From contig NZ_WWVR01000015.1 of assembly GCF_009883055.1 (NCBI RefSeq), positions 28,006 to 92,005 of the forward strand: a DNA stretch of 64,000 bases. Reading direction: 5' to 3'. Numbering within the stretch: position 1 is the first letter of the stretch; every line of letters starts with the position of its first letter. Below are positions 24,514-33,943 of this stretch, piece after piece. Made by a program: the position numbers and the translations under genes. This DNA comes from Blautia sp. BIOML-A1 (GTDB lineage Bacteria > Bacillota > Clostridia > Lachnospirales > Lachnospiraceae). A model generated the notes under the pieces. It ran no database searches. It was not told the DNA's origin and saw only the letters and a program-made list of their open reading frames with translations.

Positions 24514-25593
24514 CTATCTCTTTGTACGCTTTACTTTGTAATTAATGAAGAATTCTGCTCCGATCAGGAAAAACAGAATAATTCCAAGAAGTACATCAGA
24601 AGCATTTTCATTCAATCCATACTGTGTTGCGATCTGAACGGCTCCCTGCTGCATCAGTACAATACCGAAGGATACCGCGATCATAATAAATGTATTGAAT
24701 TTAGAAAGCCATGCAACAATGATTGCTGTAAATCCACGTCCTCCTGCTGTTGCAGTGGAAATTGTATGGCTCGCACCACTTACAATAACAAATCCTGCAA
24801 TACCACAGATTGCACCGGAGATTGCCATGGTACGGATGATAACTCTCTTGACATGGATTCCCGCATATCGTGCAGTATTCTCACTTTCACCGACAACCGC
24901 GATCTCAAATCCCTGTTTGCAGTATTTAAGATAGACAAACATTCCTACTGTAAGGATCAGCACGATCACAACATTCCATCCATATTTCTGCCCGAACAGC
25001 TGCGGAAGCCATCCTGTCTGGGTTGCCTGATTGATAATACCAACGGTATTGGATCCTTTCGGATTCTCCCAGAATACGATACAGTATGTAACAACCTGCA
25101 TTGCCACATAATTGAGCATCAGAGTGAACAGAGTTTCATTTGTGTTCCAGTATGCCTTGAATACTGACGGGATCATTCCCCAGATCATACCACCCAGTAT
25201 ACTTGCAATAAGCATTACAATAAGAAGAAGTACCGGTGACATCTTGTCCCCTGCATAGATCATGACAGCAGCAGAACATGCACCTCCGATCAGAATCTGA
25301 CCTTCTGCACCGATGTTCCAGAATTTCATCTTAAATGCCGGAGCAAGTCCAATTGCTATGCACAGAAGCACCATTGTATCACGGATCGTCATCCACATAC
25401 GGCGTTCTGTTCCCATTGCACCATCCCAGATTGCTCTGTATACATCAACAGGATTCATTTTGACAAGTGCAACGATCACCGCTCCGCATACGATCAGTGA
25501 CAATATCAGTGCGATAAAGCGGACACCAAGTCTTTCCTGCCATTTCATTCCGTTTCTTCTCTTGGATATCTGTAAGAAAGGTTCTTTACTCAT
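24514..25593 (-). CDS. nucleoside ABC transporter permease (NupP type)
   Basis: 359 residues with about ten helices. Motifs: TMVLLCIAIGLAPAFKMKFW, NIGAEGQILIGG and GFEIAVVGESENTARYAGI, those of the larger permease of BMP-type importers. It overlaps the ATPase gene by 8 bp at its start (ATG 25591-25593, AAAGGAGGGG ahead), so expression is tightly coupled. Together with the next gene it forms the membrane channel. Confidence 0.9.
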   Translation of the reverse strand: MSKEPFLQISKRRNGMKWQERLGVRFIALILSLIVCGAVIVALVKMNPVDVYRAIWDGAMGTERRMWMTIRDTMVLLCIAIGLAPAFKMKFWNIGAEGQILIGGACSAAVMIYAGDKMSPVLLLIVMLIASILGGMIWGMIPSVFKAYWNTNETLFTLMLNYVAMQVVTYCIVFWENPKGSNTVGIINQATQTGWLPQLFGQKYGWNVVIVLILTVGMFVYLKYCKQGFEIAVVGESENTARYAGIHVKRVIIRTMAISGAICGIAGFVIVSGASHTISTATAGGRGFTAIIVAWLSKFNTFIMIAVSFGIVLMQQGAVQIATQYGLNENASDVLLGIILFFLIGAEFFINYKVKRTKR

Positions 25594-27124
25594 TTACAGC
25601 CCCTCCTTTTTCGTGTTTCGTCATAAGAAGTCCGATTCCTTCCTTGGTGGCAGATCTTCCATCAACCACACCGCTGACTTTGCCGCCGCAGAGGACTGCA
25701 ATCCTGTCACAGAGTTCCAGAACAACGTCCAGATCCTCAATAACACAGACAACTGCCACCCCTTTTTGTTTCTGTTCATTCAGAAGCCCGTAGATAACAT
25801 GTGAGGTATTTACATCGACACCTCGTGTCGGAAATGCTACCAGAAGCACCTTAGGACTCTGTGCGATTTCTCTTCCTACCAGAACTTTCTGTACATTACC
25901 ACCGGACATCTGACGTACCGGAGCAGAAATGCTTGGTGTCATGACTTCAAGCTTTTCTTTGATCTTCTGTGCCAGTTCTCTTGGCTTCTTGCGCTCCAGG
26001 AAAGGTCCCTTTCCACTGCGGTAACTCCGGATCATCATGTTGTCTGTCATGTCCATATCGCCTACAAGCCCCATACCGATACGATCCTCCGGGACAAATG
26101 CAAGGCTGATACCTGCCTCATTGATTGCAATAGAATCCATTTCAGACAGTTCCATATCCTTTCCTTCATCCAGAAGAAGTTTGATCGATCCACTCTGTAC
26201 GCCCTGAAGACCGGCGATCGCTTCAAGGAGTTCTTTCTGACCGCTTCCGGAAATACCTGCAATACCAAGAATTTCCCCTGTATTTACAGTCAGATCCACA
26301 TCGTCAAGTGTCTTGACTCCGTCTTTGTCGACACAGTTTACACCCTGGATCACCAGACGTTTCTTAACATTTTCCGGCTTCGGACGTTCGATATTGAGAT
26401 CTACCTTGGCCCCTACCATCATCTCAGAAAGACTCTGTACATTGGCAGATGCAGTTTCTACAGTATCAATATATCTGCCCTTACGCAGTATTGCTACACG
26501 GTCAGAAAGAGAAAGAACCTCCTGTAATTTATGAGTGATGATGATAATGGAACATCCGTCATCTCTCATATTTCTCAGAATGTCAAATAAACGGTCTGCC
26601 TCCTGTGGTGTCAGAACTGCTGTAGGCTCATCCAGAATCAGGATCCGTGCGCCGCGGTACAGCATTTTGATGATCTCCACTGTCTGCTTCTGAGAAACAG
26701 ACATCTCATAAATTTTCTGGTTCAGATCAAGATCAAAGCCATATTTATTGACAAGCTTCTGAATATCGGCTGTGATCTGCTTCATATTCAGCTTTGCCTT
26801 ACCCGGAAGTCCAAGAACAATATTCTCTGCTGCTGTCAGAACATCAACCAGTTTAAAATGCTGATGCACCATACCGATTCCAAGATTAAAGGAATCCTTT
26901 GGTGAACGTATCTTTACTTCCTTACCATCTACAAAAATATGACCTTCGTCCGGATAATAAATTCCATATATCATATTCATCAGAGTTGTCTTGCCACTTC
27001 CGTTCTCTCCAAGAATCGCCAGAATCTCTGATTTTCTCAGTGTGAGATTTACCTGATCATTCGCTTTGACAGAGCCAAAGCTTTTGGATATATCTCTGAG
27101 TTCAAGTGCGTAATTTTCTCCCAC
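25586..27124 (-). CDS. nucleoside/sugar ABC transporter ATPase with two ABC domains
   Basis: 512 residues with two tandem ATPase domains. The first has Walker A GENGSGKTTLMNM (about 36), signature MSVSQKQTVEIIKML and Walker B ARILILDEPTAVL. The second has GISGSGQKELLEAI in place of a normal Walker A and the degenerate signature MSGGNVQKVLVGREI with Walker B KVLLVAFPTRGVD, the expected asymmetry in RbsA/NupO proteins. It starts with GTG (27122-27124) after a strong AGGAGGGGGAGG. It powers the two permeases that follow. Confidence 0.93.
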   Translation of the reverse strand: MGENYALELRDISKSFGSVKANDQVNLTLRKSEILAILGENGSGKTTLMNMIYGIYYPDEGHIFVDGKEVKIRSPKDSFNLGIGMVHQHFKLVDVLTAAENIVLGLPGKAKLNMKQITADIQKLVNKYGFDLDLNQKIYEMSVSQKQTVEIIKMLYRGARILILDEPTAVLTPQEADRLFDILRNMRDDGCSIIIITHKLQEVLSLSDRVAILRKGRYIDTVETASANVQSLSEMMVGAKVDLNIERPKPENVKKRLVIQGVNCVDKDGVKTLDDVDLTVNTGEILGIAGISGSGQKELLEAIAGLQGVQSGSIKLLLDEGKDMELSEMDSIAINEAGISLAFVPEDRIGMGLVGDMDMTDNMMIRSYRSGKGPFLERKKPRELAQKIKEKLEVMTPSISAPVRQMSGGNVQKVLVGREIAQSPKVLLVAFPTRGVDVNTSHVIYGLLNEQKQKGVAVVCVIEDLDVVLELCDRIAVLCGGKVSGVVDGRSATKEGIGLLMTKHEKGGAVNE

Positions 27125-27250
27125 TTTCCTCCCCCTCCTTTTATCTAAACATAAGAATTTCTTTATGCTTGTGGATTATGGAATCTGCGATCATTCCATA
27201 ATACAGCAAAAGAAACCTGCCACTGCAGACTTCCTTTGCACACATAATGA

Positions 27251-27286
27251 AAGAAAAGGCAGAGCTGCTGACAGGCAGCTCTGCCT
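27251..27286 (-). terminator. hairpin between the BMP gene and the transporter genes
   Basis: AGGCAGAGCTGC (27257-27268) and GCAGCTCTGCCT (27275-27286) form a perfect 12-bp stem. On the minus strand TTTTCTTT follows. It is likely a partial terminator giving more binding protein than membrane subunits, a common arrangement in such operons. Confidence 0.75.
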
Positions 27287-27298
27287 GATTATTTACAA

Positions 27299-28486
27299 TT
27301 ACTGTGTAATAGATGTGATTCCATCAATTGCAATGTCAAATGCCGGTGCAGAACCGTATTCTGATTCATGGAAGTATCCGTCAGAAATGTATTCTGTATC
27401 ACTGCCATCTTTCTTATAAGTAGTAAGCTCTTTGCCATCTACTGTAAATGTAGAAGTATCAAACACATGGAGAGAACCATCAATGAGAGCATCTTCTACT
27501 TCTTTAACCTTTTCTTCAGTTCCCTCTGCTACAACCTTGTCATTGAGTGGTGTGATCTTGTCTGCGCCGTCTGCAAATCCCTTGCACCAGTCTGTATCGA
27601 TTGCTGTACCGTCAAGGATGCACTGTACTGCATATTTGTAATATACGCCCCAGTCCATTGATGCAGAAGTAAGTGCTGCATCCGGTGCTACAGAAGTCAT
27701 ATCAATATTGTATCCGACACAAGGAACACCTGCTGTCTCACATGCTGTAGGAGCACCTGTTGTATCTGCATGCTGGCTGATCAGTACACATCCGTCAGAG
27801 ATCAGAGCATCTGCACATTCTTTTTCGAGGTCAAAGCTTGCCCAGCTGTTGGTATATTTTACTTCCATTGTCACGGACGGGCATACGCTCTTAGCGCCAA
27901 GATAGAAGGAAGTATATCCAGAAATAACCTCTGCGTATGGGAACGCACCAACATATCCCATCTTAGCTGCGTCTTCTTTGATTGTTCCGTCTTCGATCAT
28001 CTCATTGAGTTTCAGACCAGCCACAACACCGGATACATAACGTGCTTCATAGATATTTGTGAAATAGTTATGCATATTGGAAAGTCCGCTGGATGCTGCC
28101 TGAGTTCCTGTTGCGTGGCAGAACTGAACCTCCGGATACTCTCCTGCTGCTTCCAGAATATAAGTTTCATGGCCAAAGCTGTTTGCGAATACAATCTGAC
28201 ATCCCTGGTCTGCCAGGTCTGCTGCTGCATCGTAACATCCCTCGTCTTCACCGATCAGAGTCTTCTCAATGATCTGAGAATCATCAAGACCAAGCTCTTC
28301 CTGCATCTCATCGATACCTTTCATATGAGCGGCTGTATAGCCTTCATTTTCATCGCCGATGTAAATAATGCCAACCTTAAGATCTTCCTTTGCAACTCCT
28401 GCTCCGCCTTCTTCGCCTGCGTATACAGAGGCAGACATAGAAACTGTCATTGCTGCTGCAAGACCAATTGCCAATGCTTTTTTCAT
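27299..28486 (-). CDS. BMP-family nucleoside-binding protein
   Basis: 395 residues, PF02608-type purine-nucleoside receptor of an ABC importer. Typical stretches are KVGIIYIGDENEGYTAAHMK, VFANSFGHETYILEAAGEYP, QFCHATGTQ and MGYVGAFPYAEVISGYTSFYLGA. The signal peptide (MKKALAIGLAAAMTVSMSAS, then VYA/GEE) has no lipobox cysteine, although BMP proteins are usually lipoproteins. The start at ATG 28484-28486 has AGGAAAG ahead. It is followed by a hairpin and the ATPase/permease genes. The ligand is probably purine nucleosides; a sugar cannot be excluded. Confidence 0.9.
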   Translation of the reverse strand: MKKALAIGLAAAMTVSMSASVYAGEEGGAGVAKEDLKVGIIYIGDENEGYTAAHMKGIDEMQEELGLDDSQIIEKTLIGEDEGCYDAAADLADQGCQIVFANSFGHETYILEAAGEYPEVQFCHATGTQAASSGLSNMHNYFTNIYEARYVSGVVAGLKLNEMIEDGTIKEDAAKMGYVGAFPYAEVISGYTSFYLGAKSVCPSVTMEVKYTNSWASFDLEKECADALISDGCVLISQHADTTGAPTACETAGVPCVGYNIDMTSVAPDAALTSASMDWGVYYKYAVQCILDGTAIDTDWCKGFADGADKITPLNDKVVAEGTEEKVKEVEDALIDGSLHVFDTSTFTVDGKELTTYKKDGSDTEYISDGYFHESEYGSAPAFDIAIDGITSITQ

Positions 28487-28530
28487 TCTTCTTTCCTCCA
28501 TTTCTTCTCATGCTGTTTCCAACTACCGAA

Positions 28531-28606
28531 CAAAAGAGGCACAACATAATTGTTACGCCTCCTTGCAAGTATCTTTAATATACAATAAGATATTTCAAAT
28601 TGTCAA
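28531..28606 (-). promoter_or_regulatory. promoter and leader terminator of the BMP transporter operon
   Basis: TTGACA (28601-28606), 18-bp spacer and TATATT (28577-28582) form a promoter. Only about 10 nt past the start point, GAGGCGTAACA (28551-28561) pairs fully, allowing G-U pairs, with TGTTGTGCCTC (28536-28546) around ATTA, followed by TTTTGTT. This looks like an immediate terminator or attenuator. No known riboswitch fits in the remaining space. Confidence 0.6.
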
Positions 28607-28719
28607 TAAATTTGGGCTAAATCAAATTTTCTTTTCGACAAACTAATTTTTTTTGCAAAAAATGTATGATTTCCTTATTAAATATCGCCCCGATGTTCTG
28701 CAGAATTCTTTTTTACTTC

Positions 28720-28748
28720 TTGACTTTTACGCGTTGAAGCGTTATACT
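28720..28748 (+). promoter_or_regulatory. promoter of the TrpXYZ-type operon
   Basis: TTGACT (28720-28725), 17-bp spacer, TATACT (28743-28748). Within the spacer, ACGC and GCGT (28729-28732 and 28739-28742) form a small palindrome around GTTGAA that could be an operator. Confidence 0.65.
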
Positions 28749-28792
28749 CTTAAAAAAGTAATTCGATATCATGTATTTCAGGAGGAAGTAAA

Positions 28793-29872
28793 ATGAAAAA
28801 GCAGATTTTAGCAGTTGTTCTTTCCGCTACAATGACAGCTGGCATGGGCAGTGTCAGCGTGCTTGCTGCAGATGATAAAGCAGACGACAAAACTTACAAT
28901 ATCGGTATCTGTCAGCTTGTACAGCACGAAGCATTGGATGCAGCAACTCAGGGATTTAAGGATGCCATCACAGAAGAACTTGGCGACAAAGTAACTTTTG
29001 ACGAGCAGAATGCTCAGGGCGATTCCAACACCTGTTCTACTATCGTTACAGCCTTTGTTTCTGACAATGTAGACCTGATTCTTGCAAATGCAACTCCTGC
29101 TCTTCAGGCAGCAGCTGCCGGCACAACAGACATCCCGATCCTCGGTACAGCTGTTACAGAATACGGTGTTGCACTGGATATTGATGATTTTGACGGAACT
29201 GTAGGCGGAAATATTTCCGGTACCTCTGACCTCGCTCCACTGGAAGATCAGGCAGCAATGCTCAATGAGCTGTTCCCGGATGCCAAGAACGTAGGACTTA
29301 TCTACTGCTCTGCTGAGGCAAACTCACAGTATCAGGTAGATACCGTTAAGGCTGCTCTTGAGAAATTGGGATACACCTGCACCTACTATGCATTCTCTGA
29401 TTCCAACGATCTCTCTTCCGTAGCTACAACAGCAGCCTCCGAGAGTGATGTAATCTATGTACCTACAGACAACACAGTTGCTTCCAACACAGAGATCATC
29501 AACAATATCTGCCTTCCGGAGAAGGTTCCGGTAATTGCCGGTGAGGAAGGTATCTGCGAAGGATGTGGTGTTGCTACTCTTTCCATCAACTACTATGACC
29601 TTGGTGTTGCTACCGGTAAAATGGCTCTGAAAGTCCTTGTTGACGGAGAAGACATTTCCACAATGCCGATCGAATATGCACCTCAGTTCACCAAAGAATA
29701 CAATCCTGAAATCTGTGAAGAGCTCGGAATCACCGTTCCGGATGATTATGTAGCAATCGGTGCAGAGGATGACGCTGCTGAAGAAACAACAGAAGAAGCA
29801 GCCGATGATACAGCAGCTGACGAGGCCAATGCAGATTCTGCCGACGACACAACAACTGAAGAAGCCGAATAA
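28793..29872 (+). CDS. ABC transporter substrate-binding protein (TrpX-like)
   Basis: 359 residues of the ABC_sub_bind (PF04392) family, used for tryptophan/tyrosine uptake in streptococci. Typical segments are YNIGICQLVQHEALDAATQG, IPILGTAVTEYG, KNVGLIYCSAEANSQYQVD and TDNTVASNTEIIN. The signal peptide ends SVLAADDK with no lipobox cysteine. The C-terminal 35 residues are an acidic Glu/Asp/Ala/Thr tail (AAEETTEEAADDTAADEANA), unusual for the family. Strong AGGAGG before ATG 28793. It leads a three-gene operon with permease and ATPase. The ligand, probably an aromatic amino acid, is inferred from family only. Confidence 0.88.
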   Translation: MKKQILAVVLSATMTAGMGSVSVLAADDKADDKTYNIGICQLVQHEALDAATQGFKDAITEELGDKVTFDEQNAQGDSNTCSTIVTAFVSDNVDLILANATPALQAAAAGTTDIPILGTAVTEYGVALDIDDFDGTVGGNISGTSDLAPLEDQAAMLNELFPDAKNVGLIYCSAEANSQYQVDTVKAALEKLGYTCTYYAFSDSNDLSSVATTAASESDVIYVPTDNTVASNTEIINNICLPEKVPVIAGEEGICEGCGVATLSINYYDLGVATGKMALKVLVDGEDISTMPIEYAPQFTKEYNPEICEELGITVPDDYVAIGAEDDAAEETTEEAADDTAADEANADSADDTTTEEAE

Positions 29873-29905
29873 GTCTGACAACTAATAATAACAACAAATT
29901 TATAC

Positions 29906-29941
29906 AGACAGCGGGAAAGGATCATCCTTTCTCGCTTTCTG
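29906..29941 (+). terminator. intercistronic hairpin after the binding-protein gene
   Basis: ACAG-CAGCGGGAAAGGAT pairs with ATCCTTTCTCGCTTTCTGT around a one-base turn with small bulges. There is no long U-tract, so it is more likely an mRNA stabiliser or weak terminator raising binding-protein expression over the permease. Confidence 0.55.
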
Positions 29942-29965
29942 TGTTCATCAGGAGGAACAAAGAAA

Positions 29966-30886
29966 ATGAACATTATGAGCTTAATCAACGCACTTCCGGG
30001 TGCTGCTGCCCAGGGTCTGATATGGGGAATCATGGCAATCGGTGTTTACCTTACTTTCCGTATTCTCGATATCGCAGACCTTACCGTCGATGGTACCATG
30101 TGTACCGGAGGTGCTGTCTGTGTTATGATGCTGATGAGCGGTCATAACATCTGGGTATCCATGCTTGCCGCAACAGGTGCCGGAATGCTTGCCGGCCTTG
30201 CAACAGGAATCTTCCACACATTTATGGGAATCCCGGCCATCCTCGCCGGAATCCTTACACAGCTTGGTCTCTACTCAGCCAACCTCAAGATCATGGGCAA
30301 GGCCAATCAGGCTGTCAACGGAAACAAATACGATCTTCTGGTTTCCCTTCGAAATGTAAAAAACGTTCCGATCCACCAGAACACGATCCTTATTGTAGCT
30401 GTTTTTATTGTTGTTCTGATCGTGATTCTTTACTGGTTCTTCGGAACAGAACTTGGATGCTCTCTGCGTGCTACCGGATGTAATCCAAATATGTCCCGTG
30501 CACAGGGCATCAACACAGATGTATGTAAAGTACTCGGACTGATGCTCTCTAACGGACTGGTTGCACTTTCCAGTGCACTCCTTGCACAGTATCAGGGATT
30601 TGCCGATGTCAATATGGGACGTGGTGCGATCGTTATCGGTCTTGCCGCTGTTATCATCGGTGAGGCGATCTTTGGAAAAATTTTCCACAACTTTGCACTT
30701 CGTCTTCTGAGTGTTGCTTTTGGTTCCATCCTTTATTATCTGGTACTCCAGACTGTTATCTGGCTTGGAATCGATACTGACCTTCTGAAGATGCTGTCTG
30801 CACTTGTCGTAGCAGTCTTCCTTGCAGTTCCTTACTGGAAAGCAAAATATTTCGCAAAACCTACAAAACGTGGAGGTAACAACTGA
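29966..30886 (+). CDS. ABC transporter permease (TrpY-like)
   Basis: 306 residues with about eight helices, BPD_transp_2 family. ALPGAAAQGLIWGIMAIGVY, FRILDIADLTVDGTMCTGGA and GCSLRATGCNPNMSRAQGIN are typical of the permease paired with ABC_sub_bind proteins. ATG 29966 follows AGGAGGAACAAAGAAA. The stop codon overlaps the start of the ATPase gene by one base (TGATG). Confidence 0.92.
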   Translation: MNIMSLINALPGAAAQGLIWGIMAIGVYLTFRILDIADLTVDGTMCTGGAVCVMMLMSGHNIWVSMLAATGAGMLAGLATGIFHTFMGIPAILAGILTQLGLYSANLKIMGKANQAVNGNKYDLLVSLRNVKNVPIHQNTILIVAVFIVVLIVILYWFFGTELGCSLRATGCNPNMSRAQGINTDVCKVLGLMLSNGLVALSSALLAQYQGFADVNMGRGAIVIGLAAVIIGEAIFGKIFHNFALRLLSVAFGSILYYLVLQTVIWLGIDTDLLKMLSALVVAVFLAVPYWKAKYFAKPTKRGGNN

Positions 30887-31680
30887 TGCTTGAGCTGAAA
30901 AACATTTACAAAACCTTTAATCCGGGAACTATCAATGAAAAGGTAGCTCTGAACGGTCTGAACCTCACTTTGAATGAAGGTGATTTTGTTACCGTCATCG
31001 GCGGAAACGGTGCCGGTAAATCCACCATGTTAAATGCGGTCGCAGGTACCTGGATGGTCGATGAAGGCCAGATCCTTATTGACGGAATCGATGTCACCAA
31101 ATTATCTGAACATAAACGTGCCACCTATCTTGGACGTGTTTTCCAGGATCCTATGACTGGCACTGCCGCTACTATGGGTATCGAAGAAAACCTTGCACTC
31201 GCAAAGCGCCGTGGCAAAACCCGTCTTCTGAAACCGGGTATCACCAAGGCAGAACGCCAGGAATACAAAGAACTGCTTAAGATTCTTGGTCTTGGACTTG
31301 AGGATCGCCTCACCTCCAAGGTCGGACTTCTTTCCGGTGGACAAAGACAGGCTCTGACACTTTTGATGGCTACGCTCCAGAAACCAAAGCTTCTGCTTCT
31401 GGATGAACATACCGCTGCTCTTGATCCTAAGACTGCAGCCAAGGTTCTTGAAATCACAGAAATGATCGTAAACAGAGATCACCTGACGACCATGATGATC
31501 ACACACAATATGCAGGATGCGATCATTCATGGAAATCGTCTGATCATGATGATGGAAGGCAGAATCATCCTCGACATTCAGGGTGAAGAAAAGAAAAAAC
31601 TGACCGTAAGAGACCTCCTCGATCAGTTTGAAAAGGCCAGCGGCCAGGAATTCAGCAATGACTCTGCTCTGCTGAGTTGA
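30886..31680 (+). CDS. ABC transporter ATP-binding protein (TrpZ-like)
   Basis: 264 residues. Walker A GGNGAGKSTMLNAVAG (about 40), Q-loop GRVFQDPMTGTAATM, signature LLSGGQRQALTLLMATL and Walker B KLLLLDEHTAALDP (note DEH rather than DEP), His switch in MITHNMQD. All are normal for this subfamily. It completes the three-gene uptake system. A strong terminator follows. Confidence 0.93.
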   Translation: MLELKNIYKTFNPGTINEKVALNGLNLTLNEGDFVTVIGGNGAGKSTMLNAVAGTWMVDEGQILIDGIDVTKLSEHKRATYLGRVFQDPMTGTAATMGIEENLALAKRRGKTRLLKPGITKAERQEYKELLKILGLGLEDRLTSKVGLLSGGQRQALTLLMATLQKPKLLLLDEHTAALDPKTAAKVLEITEMIVNRDHLTTMMITHNMQDAIIHGNRLIMMMEGRIILDIQGEEKKKLTVRDLLDQFEKASGQEFSNDSALLS

Positions 31681-31691
31681 TAAAACTGAAC

Positions 31692-31729
31692 AAAAACGCT
31701 GCAGGGATTATATCCCTGCAGCGTTTTTG
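31692..31729. terminator. bidirectional terminator between the Trp-type operon and tex
   Basis: AAAACGCTGCAGGGA and TCCCTGCAGCGTTTT form a perfect 15-bp stem around TTATA. T-rich tracts border it on both strands, so it can serve both convergent genes. Confidence 0.92.
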
Positions 31730-31755
31730 TTTTCTCAACCACCATATACCGTCTT

Positions 31756-33909
31756 CTACTTTGTTCCCTTCATAGAAAGACTGATTCTTTTTTTCCTGAG
31801 GTCTACGCCGATCACGCGCACATCCACAACATCTCCAACAGACACTGCCTCAAGCGGATGTTTGATATATTTCTCGCTCATCTCTGAAATATGCACCAGA
31901 CCGTCCTGATGCACTCCGATATCCACAAATGCTCCAAAGTCAATGACATTACGGACTGTTCCCTTAAGGATCATTCCTTCCTTCAGATCCTTCATATCAA
32001 GGACATCTGTACGAAGAACCGGCTTCGGCATTTCATCTCTCGGATCACGTGCCGGTTTTTCCAGCTCTTTTACAATATCACGAAGCGTCGGCTCTCCTAC
32101 GCCAAGTTCCTCTGCCAGCTTCTTGTAATTCCTGATCTGCTTTGAAACACCACTGAGTTTGCCTCCTGCGATATCCTCCGGTGCATAGCCCAGCTTCTCC
32201 AGAAGCTTCTGTGCCGCTTCATAGCTCTCCGGATGTACACTCGTTGCATCCAGCGGATTTTTGCCGCCTGTGATACGTGCAAATCCCGCACACTGCTCAA
32301 ATGCTTTCGGTCCGAGCTTGGCAACCTTCAGAAGCTCACGACGACTCTCAAATCTGCCGTTCTCCTCACGATACGCAACGATATTCTTTGCAATCGCCTT
32401 GCTGATACCGGAAATATACTCAAGCAGAGATGCAGACGCTGTATTTAAGTCCACTCCGACCTTATTCACACAATCTTCAACGACTCCACTCAGTGCTTCA
32501 CCAAGCTTTTTCTGGTTCATATCGTGCTGGTACTGACCAACACCGATAGACTGCGGTGTAATCTTGACAAGCTCTGCAAGAGGATCCTGAAGACGTCTTG
32601 CGATAGAAGCCGCACTTCTCTGTCCAACATCAAAATTCGGAAATTCCTCTGTCGCCAGTTTGCTTGCGGAATATACAGATGCACCGGCCTCATTGGTGAT
32701 CACATACTGTACCTTCTCCGGAATTTCCTTCAGAAGTTCCACGATAATCTGTTCAGACTCTCTGGAGGCTGTTCCATTTCCAAGAGAAATCAGAGAAATT
32801 CCATATTTGCGGATCAGCATTTTGAGTGTGTCTTTTGCTGCCTGGATCTTCTTCTCGTTGGTTGGTGCGGTCGGATAGATCACTGTCGTATCCAGCACCT
32901 TTCCTGTTGCATCTACAACAGCCAGCTTGCATCCTGTACGGAATGCCGGATCCCATCCCAGAACAACTTTACCTACAATTGGAGGCTGCATCAGAAGCTG
33001 CTCAAGATTTTTGCCAAAGACATGAATTGCCCCATCCTCTGCATTTTCTGTCAGACTGCTTCGGATTTCCCTCTCAATCGCCGGTGCGATCAGACGCTTG
33101 TAACTGTCCTCCACCACTTCTCGAAGAACCGGTGTTGTGACCGGATTTTCTCTTACAAGCACCTGCCTCTGGATCCATCCAAGAATCTCTTCTTCCGGTG
33201 CATTCACCTTTACTGTGAGGATTTTTTCCTTCTCACCACGGTTCAGTGCAAGGACACGATGTCCCGCAAGCTTCTTGATTGGCTCCTCGAATTCATAATA
33301 CATCTCATATACAGAAGATTCCTCCGGCTTCTTTGCCGCAGATGCAACAGAACCCTTTTTCATAGTGAGGTCACGAATGTAGATTCGGTAATCTGCCTCG
33401 TCTGAAATTGTTTCTGCCAGGATATCCTTTGCACCGTTCAACGCATCTTCCACTGTCTCCACACCCTTTTCAGCAGAAACAAAAGCCTGTGCTTCCTCCT
33501 CCAGCGGTTTCTTTGTCATCTGAAGCATGATGATATTTGCCAGCGGCTCCAGTCCTTTTTCCTTCGCAATAATTGCTCTTGTACGTCTCTTCGGACGATA
33601 CGGACGGTAAAGATCCTCTACTACCACAAGAGTCTTTGCATCCAGAATCTGTTTTTTCAGCTCCGGTGTCAGTTTGCCCTGTTCTTCAATACTTGTAAGA
33701 ACCTGTTTCTTTTTGTCTTCCAGATTTCTCAGGTAAAGAAGTCTTTCATGCAGTGAACGAAGCTGTTCATCATTCAGAGAACCTGTTGCTTCCTTTCGAT
33801 AACGGGAAATAAAAGGAATCGTACATCCCTCATCGATCAGTTTCACAGCGGCTTCTACCTGCCATTTTTCTACTTTGAGTTCATCAGTTATCACCTGAAT
33901 AATATCCAT
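31756..33909 (-). CDS. tex: Tex-family RNA-binding transcription accessory protein
   Basis: 717 residues. The order is N-terminal helical domain (IPFISRYRKEATGSLNDEQL at about 35), YqgF-like nuclease fold (GWDPAFRTGCKLAVVD at about 322), helix-hairpin-helix pair (NTASASLLEYISGISKAIAK at about 490) and a C-terminal S1 domain (GMILKGTVRNVIDFGAFVDI, then DGLVHISEMS). This is the complete Tex/Spt6-like layout, known for effects on transcription and RNA turnover and for stress tolerance. ATG 33907-33909 has AAAAGGAGA ahead. A lone gene, ending beside the shared terminator. Confidence 0.95.
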   Translation of the reverse strand: MDIIQVITDELKVEKWQVEAAVKLIDEGCTIPFISRYRKEATGSLNDEQLRSLHERLLYLRNLEDKKKQVLTSIEEQGKLTPELKKQILDAKTLVVVEDLYRPYRPKRRTRAIIAKEKGLEPLANIIMLQMTKKPLEEEAQAFVSAEKGVETVEDALNGAKDILAETISDEADYRIYIRDLTMKKGSVASAAKKPEESSVYEMYYEFEEPIKKLAGHRVLALNRGEKEKILTVKVNAPEEEILGWIQRQVLVRENPVTTPVLREVVEDSYKRLIAPAIEREIRSSLTENAEDGAIHVFGKNLEQLLMQPPIVGKVVLGWDPAFRTGCKLAVVDATGKVLDTTVIYPTAPTNEKKIQAAKDTLKMLIRKYGISLISLGNGTASRESEQIIVELLKEIPEKVQYVITNEAGASVYSASKLATEEFPNFDVGQRSAASIARRLQDPLAELVKITPQSIGVGQYQHDMNQKKLGEALSGVVEDCVNKVGVDLNTASASLLEYISGISKAIAKNIVAYREENGRFESRRELLKVAKLGPKAFEQCAGFARITGGKNPLDATSVHPESYEAAQKLLEKLGYAPEDIAGGKLSGVSKQIRNYKKLAEELGVGEPTLRDIVKELEKPARDPRDEMPKPVLRTDVLDMKDLKEGMILKGTVRNVIDFGAFVDIGVHQDGLVHISEMSEKYIKHPLEAVSVGDVVDVRVIGVDLRKKRISLSMKGTK

Positions 33910-33943
33910 AAATAAAAATCTCCTTTTGTGCCCTTAATAAATG

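Noticed and set aside
32524-33405. 293-codon plus-strand frame
   Set aside because: Antisense shadow of tex; Cys/Leu-rich with no start signal.
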